Shown: positions 26,201-38,700 of the stretch, piece by piece
Numbering within the stretch: position 1 is the first letter of the stretch
How the letters are laid out: each line of letters begins with the position of its first letter
NCBI RefSeq assembly: GCF_932526225.1
Contig: NC_064039.1
Span: forward strand, 5,841,001 to 5,905,000
From: Nematostella vectensis
Lineage: Eukaryota; Cnidaria; Anthozoa; Actiniaria; Edwardsiidae
Length of the DNA: 64,000 bases
Direction: 5' to 3'
The notes under the pieces: model-generated
What the model saw: the letters and a program-made list of their open reading frames with translations, nothing else
Databases searched by the model: none
Told to the model about the DNA's origin: nothing
Position numbers and translations under genes: made by a program

Positions 26201-29200
26201 CTATTTCTTCAGATGATCTTCTATTCTTGATAAGATCACTTGAATAATAAAAAAAATGTCATATTTTAATGTACTGTAGTTTACCGTGATTGTTTGGAGG
26301 GTTGTCATCAAAGTTATCATGGTAAACTAGAATGCGAAAGGGTATGAACTTGTCCTTTTTGGGAATTCCATGTCCACAATGAATTTGTTACTTCCAAACT
26401 TTCTTTATTTCTTGATTATCTTTTGTCTTGAAGCTTATAAAGTCCTTGCTCTATTTTAGTAGGATAGTTTTTTTAGGTTTAAGAGAATTTTGCCACAGGT
26501 ATGTATTTCACTCACCCAAGTGCTTTTGAAGACTCTTTTAAGGCATTTATTGTCTTTGTTGTCTTTGTGAAAAGAGAGGCATTATTATCATTACTGTGGC
26601 CAAAAAGTCTCTAGGAAAATGAGAAAAAGTAAAGTTATACACTCAGTGCCAATTCTGTTATATAAACACATTGACCCCTCAACCGGCCTGTACCGGCTTT
26701 GAGAAGTACCCACAACCCCAAAAATTCATAAATGCAAAATAAACACAACAAGATAAAGATACTCAAGGCATCAGTCTAAGGGATAAATGGTCTTGAAGAT
26801 ATGCATCCAACCAAGGTGTTGGCAACTACTCATAAGCCAAATAATAGCACAGGTTCTTTGACAAATTTCAAATCGAACAAGGAAAGAAAAGCAGAATCAC
26901 CCCTCTCAATAAAACGCTCAAAATACCACACAAGGAAAAGAGATCAGCAAACACAGCTCAAGACACAAATATATACCTTTATTCTGACCCTCCAGGTTCA
27001 TTTTCATGGCCTCAAAACACAATGTCCACTCCTTGAAGGCTTGTAAAACCACTCAGATGCCTTTACGGATTGCAAAGCATTCTGGGAGATCCAGGAAAAA
27101 ATTCACGAGGGGAGGGCCAGTCAACACTCCTCTCCCCAAAGTCAGATAGTTTTTTCTTTTCACCCCGAAGCCAAACAAATCAATTATGGCTCATACAGAC
27201 CCAGAATAGCAGTGTAAACAATTTTGGAATCAATTTGGTTCCAGAAAAGACAGCATTTAGGAGAGCTGTGGTGATTCATTAGAAAATTATTTTCTCATCC
27301 AGACAAAGCCAATCAGGAAAAAATCATTATGAATCCACCTTTGCTTGCAAATATCCATAAGCAAAGCACTCAATTATGCCCTAATAGACTTTATGATGTC
27401 CTGAGACACTCTCCTAATATGCTTATAGCTGTATTTTTGATGAAAAATACAAGCACAACGATGAGGGATTAAAAGTGGGGACCGCAAAGCACTGTTGGAA
27501 AGCTAGGATACCGCTGACTAGGTGCAGCTGTGTTTGACTTTGACAGGCTGTATAAAACTCAGAATAGGGGGGAGACATCTGTTTTCAGTCTGTTTTTTGT
27601 AAATTCAGCTTAAAAATAGCCAGGAGTCAATGGGTTAAGTGGCAAATCTCTACAGTTACAAACTATTGGCTGTATTTTGTACCTCTCTTAAATTAAGTTG
27701 TCCTTTTCTCTATTGTGGAAAGAAATTCACATACCTTGCTTGGAGTTTGTCTCTTTCTTGAAAGTGAAGGAATTTCTTTTTTAGGATCCATATATTCATC
27801 AAATAATTCAATAAGAGACGGAGACACACTGCAAAGAATAATAAACAAAATAATACAAAATTGCAGTATAGCAGGTTTAAATAATTTGCACCATAAAGGG
27901 AATAAGGGAGATGAATTGCTAAGGGTAGCAGTATACAAATATGTAATAGTGTATGAAAACCTCTAGAACTTCCACTCGACCCAAACTTCAATATCTCAAA
28001 AATAAAAAAAATTGGGGATAATCATTAGCCTAGGGCAGGAAGAATGGGGAACTTTGAGAAAAGCTTTTGGAGCTCACCATTCATAGGCAATGTTAATGAG
28101 CCAGAAAAAGTTCAATGGACATAAAATCAATAAAATGTTTGCTATAAAACTTACTGGTCTTCATCTCCGAGAGATGCTTCTCCTATGATATACTGTAACA
28201 ATAGAGCAAAAGAACCCTGTTTATAGCATAACATTGAACTCCAGTTGTATGTACTGGACATGTGTACTGTGTCTTAGCTACAGAATACTGGTTTACTATT
28301 TTAGTGCCCACTTGCAATAAGGAACCATGCTTGAAATTAGCATCCCCTTCCCCTAAATAAGAATGACCAAGCAAGATTGTGAATCTCATACTGAACTAAG
28401 CATTTGAGTTTTTGATTACCGCATTTACATGCTTATAAGCCACACATTTTTCACTCCAAAGTGACCTTCAAAACTAGGGTGCGTCTTTTATGTGGAATGC
28501 CACTTTCATAATTTGCATAATAAGGAAAACAAAAGATTGTCTATAATTGGTCAATTGATCTACCCCCCTTTGGGCACCTAGCTTAAAGGGATTAATTGCT
28601 CAAGCCAGCATATTGTATTTCAGTTATCTCTAGTCTTGATTGCTAGCACACGTTCACAGCTTCACTCTATAATTCTTTGTTCTTTTCAAACTAATAATCA
28701 CAGCAAATTTGCTTTTGCAGCATTTCTTCCTGGAGTTGCTGTAGCATGCAATGCAAGTGTTAATTATTCGAATATTGAATTTTAAGCTTAAAATTTACTT
28801 TTGAGCTTAAAATTCTGGGTGCGTCTTATACGCTGGGGCATCTTATATGCAGGTAAATACTGTACATTCATATATTACTTGTTTTAGGACACAGCTAGCA
28901 TCAGGTTAAAGGCTGTATTTGGCCCTTAACATGGCACATAAAAAAGAGAGTTTGATGAACAAAAATGGATTTGCTATTCTCTCACTGTTATGGGCTTCCC
29001 CTACGGAACCTAATGCTTCTTTTTAAACCTCGGCATACTTTAAAAGTTCATGCTGATAAAAGTAATAAAATATGGAAGAATCTCAGAGAAATGTGCTGAG
29101 TGCTAACCGATTGTGGTACCTTAAGCTAAGAAAACAGTAATTGGTATTTTTGAGAATAATGAAAACACTCATTCAAATTCACTTTTTCTTGAATATTATG

Positions 29201-32066
29201 TGGAGTATTTAAACACGAGGTTCCGCTATAAAAGGGAAAGCTCCTCCCACCCCTGGGCTCAAGAACAATCAGTTATCAATCAGCCGTCAATGAGTCAACA
29301 TGTCATGACAATTGCTCTAAGCGCTAAATTCAAATTTCATATTCTAAACCAAATTAAATATCATTCCTAGACTTGTACACCTAAAATTTTTCTATTTATA
29401 GTAAAATAATGCGATACCACAGGGCAAGAATAATTTATGCAGATTTGTTAGATCATGAATTTAAACATTTTGCACCAAACACACGAGTGAACAGCAAATC
29501 ACTAATTTATCAATCTCTTAACACAACTGTCTTGTTACCTGCACAATAATAGTTTAGAGATAAGCAATTTTACAGGAGACCTATAATTTATAACTGCTAG
29601 CGTGGCAGTGTTCTGATTATACTTGTGAAATCGAGCCCGGGGGTAGGAGGAGCTTTCCCTTTTATAGCGGAACCTCGTGTTTAAGTATTTGTTTTTTTTA
29701 TATCAAGAGTATACCTATTGTCATTGAATTAGACCCTTAATAAAGACATTTAGGTCTATGGTTATTATTAGTCTTTCTGAGTGAGTGAGTGAGCGAGCGA
29801 GCGAGTGAGTGTGTATGGTACCTACAATAGGTGCAAGATGTACTAGTGTTGAGTTAAAATACTCACCTTTTCAAGTAGGGGTCGATCATACTGCTCCCAA
29901 ATTGGCTTAAGGAATAGGTAGCAATAATTGAGAAATTTATCATATGGATGCTTTTTCAGAATTCGACTTAATTCTTCAGGATTTACAGTTTCAAGAAGCA
30001 CTTTAATATCCTCACTTTCCTCCTGAATTAAAAAGGAACATAGGAAGAACATTAGTATCATGCCAAAGTGACATTCAAGCAAGGAGAAGTAAATTTCTTG
30101 CCTCTACTTCCTCGCAACACTGTTCAAACCTTGAAGTTGCAAGTTCCCTGTCTCCTGCTCTGAATGCAGTTAGAGAAATCTGGAAAAAAAGGAATTTTTA
30201 AATTATTTTAATTTATAAACTTCTAGATATATGAAGGAATTTTGTTATTCTTTAAAGTTTCAATTTATATATTGTCACACCATTTCTTGTAATACACACT
30301 TTCCCCCTTTTCCCTCAAAAAGAACTTCAAAATCAGAACGACTCTTAAAATTAACAAAATTAATTGAAATTGGTTTCTAAACGAAAACAATATCCTCTTT
30401 AGATATACACTTTAGATATATGTCAAATTTTGCAAAAAAAAATGAGATAGCTTGAGGATAACATCTCTTGCTATATATATATATATCATAGATAGCCTAT
30501 TTAATTTCCTGGAAACAAGGAGGTACAGTAGTTTGAGGAATATAATTCATATATGTAGAGCTTTGGCTTCTCTTGTCTTGGCATAAGAATACTATGTTAA
30601 TTAACTTGACTTTGCAGGTTTCACTTGCTATTAAACACCCCACGAAAAAAAATTCACTATATCAGAGGTTTAATTTGCCATCAAGATTGTAACAGAAAAG
30701 CATTCCATGAAATTTAGCTGAATGCAGCCCAGGGAACTGGGATGAGCATGGTGTTTTACTTATAAAGCTGTAAGTGACATGAATACAAAACAAAACTCTT
30801 GTCTTTATTTCCTCACTACATACATAACCCAACAAAACTTTCACCAAATTGATCCCTTAAATGTATGATAAGGTTTTCTGCATTTATATCTGTTCAATTT
30901 AAGTGGCACGGGTAAGATCAGTGATAAAGCTGATACCGACCTTGAATTACACTTCGTATATTTTTATTATTACATATAGAGTGGAACAATTTACACAATT
31001 ATTACAAACTGGTAGTACAAAACTGCTAATGTTATCTGCCAGTTTAGAGCCCATATTATATCTATGGGAGAACTGATTTATGGACAAACAAACCGGACAA
31101 ACTGGTCTATGGTCGCAACGCCTGGATACCAATACACAAAGTGAGAAAAAAAAACATAATTTTGAATTCCTTGATCCACCTTAACTCACCTCCTCTAACA
31201 ACTTCCAAAACATTTGCTTTTTCTCTGTTATAGAGTATGGGTACAGTTCACAAACATGTTTTAATGTTCTAAGGCATGCAGTCGGCAATGGGATATAGCT
31301 GACTTCTCCATTGTTAAGTACTTTTTTGGCCTCTGCAATGCCACAGAAAAATCTTGTAACCAAAAGCTTCTTGTGAGCGTCTTCAGTAAGCTTGTCCCTG
31401 GCCTTGACAAATACATCTGAGGGAGATGATTGATATAATCACGAGAACATAAGATAAGAGAGGGACACTTTGGTATAACCAGCACACCATGTCGATTCCC
31501 AATCTGGCTATTTTTAGTAACCACCACCTCATCACTGCATGTGAGCATTTTACTCACCCTACCCCCTCGCTTTGGCATTTACATATTGTTGTTTGCCGCT
31601 GTTTTATCGCTCGTCGTCTTTTCTTTCTTCTTGACTTGACTTCGCCGCTCAGAGAAACAAAACAGTAAAACTTTTCTGGGAATTAGCTTTCTTGCCTACT
31701 TGTTAGACTTGTTTCCTTCTTCCCAGTTTACATGATCTCTTCTCATTCCCATCGACATGGCGCACGGGTAATACCAAAGTGTCCCTATCTTATCTTATGC
31801 TCTCTAATACAATGCGATCTAGATAAATAGGAAGTTTCTTAAAATATTTCAAATTTTGGCGCCGATCAATGTCAACATGGAACAAACCGAAACTTGACGG
31901 ACACACTGTCCTAGACATACGTACCTCTTACGAAAGCAAGCATACTCTTGTTCAATGGCTCGCCATTCGAAAACTGTTGCCATAGTTGATCCATGTAGAA
32001 ATCGAGCGATAATACCAGCTTCTGTCGCTGGAAGAAGGACGCGAGCTCGGACGTAAAATCCGCCAT
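23228..32066 (-). CDS. TERF: Telomeric repeat-binding factor (TERF1/TERF2-type)
   Basis: Binds double-stranded telomeric DNA as a dimer; founding shelterin component. Eleven minus-strand exons: 31925-32066, 31190-31416, 30102-30179, 29867-30022, 28155-28192, 27735-27828, 26516-26610, 26143-26238, 25865-25960, 23709-23818, 23228-23424; all junctions are phase-consistent, 442 residues. The C-terminal telobox Myb (about 392-439) has W395, W402, W415 and VHLKDKWRN at 431-439, against VDLKDKWRT in the family. The N-terminal 230 residues are helical and fit the TRFH dimerisation domain by position. KRKWN...EEVEW (about 351-366) resembles the segment before Myb in vertebrate TRF2. The acidic/basic linker is coded by four exons of 94-96 nt. 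Intron 3 appears to use a GC donor. Intron 9 is a minisatellite. TERF1 versus TERF2 is not decidable. Confidence 0.9.
23866..25850 (-). repeat. 2 kb minisatellite filling TERF intron 9, built on its 5' splice site
   Basis: About 90 tandem units. Sense (minus) units read CCACCAG|GTATGGTCACCC and are 21 bp from about 24409 to 25760. They are 22 bp (ATTTCACCAG|GTATGGTC) from about 23885 to 24408, which is why translations cycle through three frames there. The true exon 9 donor reads TCTACAAG|GTACGGTCACCC and is the array's first, diverged unit. Intron 9 (23819-25864) is 2046 bp, of which only about 45 bp next to the acceptor is unique. The long open frames of 7- and 22-residue repeats on both strands follow from unit length and are not evidence of protein. 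Confidence 0.95.
26665..27640. mobile_element. Possible MITE in TERF intron 6
   Basis: The ends carry short inverted matches (CATTGACCCCT near 26671; AGGAGTCAATGGG near 27622). The interior lacks exons. Boundaries are uncertain and no clear target duplication was found. Confidence 0.35.
28413..28862. mobile_element. MITE with terminal GTGCGTCTTATA-type ends in TERF intron 4
   Basis: The left end (ATTACCGCATTTACATGCTTATAAGCC ... GGGTGCGTC) and the right end (GGGTGCGTCTTATACGCTGG ... GGTAAATACTGTA) form inverted ends of about 50-80 bp around a noncoding interior. This end pattern is familiar from hAT-type MITEs. Confidence 0.6.
29211..29682. mobile_element. MITE with about 50 bp inverted ends in TERF intron 4
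   Basis: Both ends start AAACACGAGGTTCCGCTATA and continue through AAGGGAAAGCTCCTCC in inverted orientation. Flanks are GAGTATTT on the left and AAGTATTT on the right, an 8 bp target duplication with one mismatch. That length fits a hAT-type transposon. Confidence 0.8.
31443..31805. mobile_element. MITE with about 60 bp inverted ends in TERF intron 1
   Basis: The left end GAGAACATAAGATAAGAGAG plus GGACACTTTGGTAT is matched by the inverted right end (GAGAGCATAAGATAAGATAG plus GGACACTTTGGTATTACC). The same end plus internal sequence recurs at 57206, so it is a dispersed family. Confidence 0.75.
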
Positions 32067-32722
32067 CTTTGAAACGATAACATGAAAGCGAGGCTTTGTT
32101 GACACAGGGTTACCAAGCTACATTTCTGTGCTATTCCGTTTTTAGTGCATTTTTCTCTTTTCATTTCACCGTTTTTTTAACATAATAATAGACAACAGGA
32201 TCGTCACTAAAGAAAAATGAACAATAAGCAAAACATGTAAAAAACATTGAAATGTTTTTTTTCCAAAAGCTGTTTTATTTAGTTTAGATTTTTTATTTAC
32301 AGTTAATGTCCTAGATTAAGAAAATTACATATGGATACTAAATACAATGTCTTTTTTCTTTCTTTTTCGTTATTTTATCTCCATTTCCCTCTAGTTCCAG
32401 ACTCCACCCTAGGGTTGGTAGTGACCGCTGATGATGTACCGAAGGCTCGGTTCCGTTCCGCCTCGTTCACAAGCTGTGGATGGCGGCTGCCATGTTAGCG
32501 ATTCTTTGCCGATAAAACCTTCGATTCTTTTCAGGAAACAGCTCTCTTGCAGATCTACAACCTGCAGAGGCCTTTGCCGGCTACTAGACATCCTGTTCGA
32601 GCTGTATATAAGAAATACCGTGGATTTTACGGTGGTTTCAGTCGAAGTGAACGCTCGTACCAAGTGGAACGAGCACTGCAAGTCTAGGGGGTGGTCACTC
32701 AATACCCTCATCACAACCAACT
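32067..32722. promoter_or_regulatory. Bidirectional promoter region between TERF and AP2A
   Basis: 656 bp separate the start codons of the divergent TERF (minus) and AP2A (plus) genes. Both start codons are supported by family N-termini. No TATA box is obvious, and an open frame on each strand in this interval resembles no family. A TTTTGGCGCC E2F-like site lies nearby, inside TERF intron 1 (31854-31863). Confidence 0.55.
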
Positions 32723-35700
32723 ATGCCGGCAGTCAAAGGCGAGGGAATGCGAGGCCTAGCGGTCTTTATATCTGACATTCGCAACTGTAAGTGTTTCTGC
32801 TGTTTACCCCATGATTAAGAGTGGAATTATGAGCATTTGTGAACTGCAAATTCGCATTGACACGTGTGACAAGAGCTAAACATTAGTGTGAGGGGTAAAG
32901 TAGCGGGAAGTTATTTTGTAAATGAAGAGACATACTTCAACTCACTCCTGCTGATTCATTTTGTTATCTTGCCTCTGATCCATCTACAGGCAAGTCCAAA
33001 GAAGCAGAGATAAAGCGAATCAACAAGGAATTGGCGAATATTAGAAACAAATTCAAAGGTAAATCGAGTATGCTGAATTGTTGTTGAAGAGTACATTCAT
33101 TGCCTTCAATACCTCATCAGCCAAGCAGTACTCCAATTGCATCTAACTTTGATTTTGATCTCATTCCCAGGGGATAAACAGCTCGATGGATACCAGAAAA
33201 AGAAATATGTCTGTAAACTTCTTTTCATATTTCTGCTTGGTCATGATATTGATTTCGGTCATATGGAAGCCGTAAACCTACTGTCTTCAAACAAATACAC
33301 CGAGAAGCAAATAGTAAGTGCAATCGAACGTTTGTCAATTAGGATCCCTAATCCAGCTAAAAAATTCCCTTAAAAAAGTCTTCTAATGATTTCTAGTTTT
33401 ATTGATTTATTCACTTTAATTTTGAAAACAATTACGTCCTGTTTTAAGGTGCATTTACGATTCTGTTAGTTGATTATAGCGATGAAAACTTTGTGTTGAA
33501 ATCATCATGAAGTCAAATCGTACTTATCGAGGAAAGTTTATTTTCGCTATGTGATCTATTTGCCTATGTGTCTCTCTACCAATATGCTCTTTGTAATTAC
33601 TATGTTATTAATGATACAATGTACAAGGTGTTACAGTTATGATCTTTGCAATTTGGAATTATTAGAACAATGGCATACTTTCAAAAAATAATGTACAAAT
33701 TTATTCTGTAAAAGGATAAATTCATCACTTTTTATGGTTACCTATATTGTACCTTGATAAATGTGTTTATGGGTTTATTCTCTAGATAGTATAAATAACA
33801 GACAAATTAACAATATGTATTTCTGATGTGCTCTTATTGCAATGAAGGAATGTTATCTGCATGATTTTCACATTGAGCCCGGAAAAGCAAGATATTGTCT
33901 CTTGAGTAAATTATTCTCAATTTGTTCCTCTTGATAATGACTTAAACCAAAGGCTAGTGTAACAACTCATTTTGTACTCATCTGAAGGGCTATTAGTAAA
34001 ATGTGGGCGAGCTAAGCCTAATCAACTCATTTGAATATGGGACATTTACACCAATGAATAATTAGGCCTATTTGCTATTTTGTGAGTGAACTATTTTTCC
34101 ATCTTCTGGGCAGTATGCCTTTTGTATTTTCACCTCTCTATTTGGATTTATGTTTTTTGAAGGGATATTGTGTGATTTCCTTTGCAATGACGGCATAGAC
34201 CTCCCCCTAAAAAGTCATGCAATGGATTTAAGTAATTTTTTATGAATTCCATTTATTTTGACACCTTAGAGCCTAATTGTTTTTCAAAATTGTAGTCTGT
34301 GTTTGAACTCCATGAAGAATCTGCTGCTCTTACATTCTCTTTGAGTATTGTGCTTTTCTAGGGATTACTTACACTTTGGTTGTTGTGCTTTTCTAGGGAT
34401 AATTTACCCTTGGGTTTCTGTGTTTTTATATAGGGATAACTTACCATTTAGTAAGTGCTTTTCTAGGGATAACTTACGCTTTGGTTGTTGTGCTTTTCTA
34501 GGGATAATTTACCCTTGGGTTTCTGTGCTTTTATAGGGATAACTTACCATTTAGTAAGTGCTTTTCTAGGGATAACTTACCCTTTGGTTGTTGTGCTTTT
34601 CTAGGGATAACTTACCCTTTGGATTCTGTGCTTTTCTATGGATAACTTACTCTGAAGTTTCTGTGATTTTCTAGGGATGACTTACCCTCTGGTTTTGTGA
34701 TTTTCCAGGGATACCTGTTCATCTCCGTGCTCGTCAGTGCTAATAGTGAGCTGATCAAGCTCATTGTCCAGAGCATCAAGAATGACCTCTCTAGCCGCAA
34801 TGCCATCTTTGTCTGCCTGGCACTTCAGTGTATTGCTAACATTGGCAACCAGGAGATGGTTGACCAGCTTGGGTCAGAGGTCCCGAAGCTCCTGGTCTCC
34901 CCCGACACAAGTGACAGTGTCAAGCAATGTGCAGCCCTCTGTGTCTTGAAGCTGTTTCGTTTGAATGAAAACCTTCTGCCCCCGGGGGAGTGGACGTCCA
35001 GGATTGTCCAGTTACTCAATGACAAGCACCTGGTACGTATTTTTGTGGTTGTTCCTGTTTTGGTTATTGTTAAAGCTAACTATGATTATGTTTTAAGGGT
35101 GTTGTTACATCTGCGACAAGCTTGATCCAGGGACTTGTTCAGAAATCACCAGATGAGTACAAAGGGTGTATTCAGCTGGCCGTTTCTCGTCTAAGCAGGG
35201 TATGTGGCTAATTTGTAGAATACCATTATCATCCAATGGTCTTTCTCCATTTTCAGATACTAATATAACATCAAGCTTAAGCCTTCCTCCATTCTTTAGT
35301 ATTGTCCAACTATACCTTATTAACTTTGAAATTGTTTGTTTATTTTACCTTTGTTCTCATTATCAGCATTGTAGCCAAAGCAGTTTAGAGATTTTGATAT
35401 TGCACACACAATTCTTTTAACCTATCATACACCATCATACACATTGTGTTTTCTATGGTGTAGATAGTGACACCCTCATACACATTGTGTTTTCTATGGT
35501 GTAGATTGTGACACATCAAACAAGTTATGGTTTCTAGTGTAGATTGTGACACCATTATACACCTTCTGTTTTCTATGGCGTAGATTGTGACACCATCATA
35601 CACTTTGTCTTTTCTATGGTGTAGATTGTGACACCATTATACACATTGTGTTTTCTATGGTGTAGATTTTGACACCATCATACACCTTGTGTTTTGAATT

Positions 35701-38700
35701 GTGTAGATTGTGACACCATCATACACCTTGTGTTTTGAATGGTGTAGATTGTGACACCATCATACACTTTGTGTTTTCTATGGTGTAGATTGTGACACAT
35801 CAAACAAGTTATGGTTTCTATGGTGTAGATTGTGACACCATCATACCCATTGTGTTTTCATGGTGTAGATTGTGACACCATCTGACATGTTATGTTTTCT
35901 ATGGGGTAGATTGTGACCTCCTCATACACTGACCTGCAAGACTACACCTACTATTTTGTGCCGGCGCCATGGCTGTGCATCAAGCTGATCAAGCTGCTTC
36001 AGATGTACCCTCCACCAGGTATACACTAGATATGTTTAGATATCTTAATTCAAATGTGATATGATAGCTTGATGTGAGGGGTGCATGCTAGAAGCCTGTT
36101 CTACTTGATTTTTCAAGGTTTTTTTTATAAAGTGCTATATGAGAATTAGTTAACTCTGTTCCTTCCTCAGATGATCCTGCAATTTCAGCAAGACTACATG
36201 AGTGTCTTGATACGATTCTTAACAAGGCACAGGTTTGTACACATTCTGTAATTACACAAGATTTACTTTTTTTCAAACAATATTGGGAGACATTTGTCCC
36301 AAGAGCCCTGGGCTCATCTAGGGGACTCATGCCATTTATACAATTATAATTATAATCATACTTGGTACAAATGCTGATTATACTATTGAATCTTTCAGGA
36401 ACCTCCCAAATCCAAGAAAGTTCAGCACTCGAATGCCAGGAATGCTGTACTTTTTGAAGCCATCAACCTTATTATTCACATGGACAGGTGAGTCCTTACA
36501 GGTGTGGTTAAATGACATTGTCATTGTAACATCATCAAGGAATTGATATTAAAGATTGGATTAATCATTGATGTGCATTGAACTCAGCAAACATGTACAG
36601 ATGATTGTTACTAACCTTTTTACTAAAGCTTATTACATCTTTGCATTGACAGGAGCTCATTGATGTAAAATCTTGTCTGTTGAACAGCCTGATGTTTTCT
36701 TTGCCAACTGTAGTTTTGTGTTATGTAATATGGTACTATTATCTGTCATTATAGCCTGTCATTATAGCCTGTGATTTTAACCTGTCAATAAGAGTATGCA
36801 ATGAGCTTGGCTAGCTCTTGACTCATCTTGATGTAATATGTTATGTAACACAGTGTTGCATGTTATCTACTAGCGATCAAAGCCTGTTAATAAGAGGATG
36901 CAATCAGCTTGGCCAATTCTTGACCCACCGTGAAACCAACCTGAGGTACCTGGCACTTGAAGGACTGTGTTTAATGTCGAACAGTGAGTTCTCAGTTGAT
37001 GCCGTCAGAAAACATCAGGAAACTGTCATGGGCGCCCTCAAGGTAAGGCAACTACAAAAGGTAGACTACAGCAACTCTTGTTAGCACTCTATAGTGTCAA
37101 TCATCTTTTGTGCATTTTCTAACCCTCTGCTTCCTATCTAAGTAACCATAAAAGACCCTGTCCAATATTGGCTTTTCAATCTCTTATTGTTGTTTTTTTT
37201 TTTTTTTTTTTTATCAACAAAGGGTCCAGAATAATCAACATTTGGAAATGTGTTATTTTAAAGACGCTCTACAAAATGTGTGAATGTATATACAGTAGCT
37301 TTAACAAACTTTTATTTTATCTTCAGACTGAAAGAGATGTTAGTGTTCGTCAACGTGCTGTCGACCTGTTGTATGCGATGTGCGATAAAAACAATGCAGA
37401 AGAGATAGTGTCCGAAATGCTTGAGTACCTTGAGACAGCCGACTACTCCATCAAAGAGGAGATGGTACAGTACTTAAATAGATATTATAATACAGTATAA
37501 AGATGTTATATACTAAACATAAGTTATATAAGAAAATGTTCAATAGAAATTGCACCCCTTCCAAATAGCTTGTACATTCTGCACAGTAAAGTTGTTGTGA
37601 TTTGATAGTGCGAGAGGACTGATGAAATAGGAGGTTAGGGGGCTTCTTGTCCTATTTATCGAGACTTGGTCTTCATTCAATTGCTGACAATCTCCTTTAG
37701 GTGCTGAAGGTTGCTATACTTTCTGAGAAATATGCGACAGACTACTCTTGGTATGTGGACACCATCCTAACCCTGATCAGAATTGCTGGAGATTACGTCA
37801 GTGAAGAGGTATGCCGTCAAAACCACTCAGGGGTACCTTCCCTTGATACTGCAGAACCTTGATATCACAATATGGCAAATGACTGAAAAATTGTATTGTT
37901 GTATAGAGAACATTATTATTAAATAAGTATCTCATATCTTTTACTGTTGTTTGGACCTAAAATGTTAAGCCATATGCAGATCTCAAATTGAGGTTCCATT
38001 GTACTCTAACCCTTTATTCTTTTGGATACAATGTTTTCTTGCAGACTTGTTTCAGTATATTTTTACCAGCTTTAATTCCCTTATCATTATTGTACAGTTA
38101 TCATTCGTGCGCTTATTCCATGAGTGGATAGACACCAATTGGCATGTTCACTAACAACATGTTCCTAAACAATTGAGATTTTCTTGTGTTAGAAATGACA
38201 TAAATCAATTATGGTGGTTTTCATCTTGTAGGTCTGGTATCGTGTGATCCAAATAGTCATTAACAGGGATGACATCCAGGGATATGCTGCAAAAACTGTG
38301 TTTGAAGCTCTCCAGCACCCGGCCTGTCACGAGAACATGGTCAAGGTTGGCGGTTACATCCTTGGCGAGTTTGGTAACCTGATCGCTGGTGATCCTCGCT
38401 CAAGGTGGGCCACTCTCCTCCTTCATCCCTCATCACTCCCTCACTTCTGTCTATTATTTAGTCACATGTGAGTTGTGGTTTTCCTTCAGTCCTAACTATT
38501 ATGTATTCATGCTTGAGTTCCGATTTTCCTTTAGTCCTATGGTACAGTTCCAGCTGTTGCACAGCAAGTTTCCCCTTTGTGCTTCCTCAACACGTGGTCT
38601 ACTGCTCTCCACGTACATCAAGTTTATCAACTTATTCCCTGAGATCAAGCCATATATCCAGGAGGTACTAATATTAACTGTTCTTTGAATAAACCAGAGG

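Noticed and set aside
32409-32775. Overlapping open frames on both strands in the TERF/AP2A promoter
   Set aside because: No resemblance to known families. The plus-strand frame ends across AP2A exon 1 in a different frame, so it is more likely 5' UTR and promoter.
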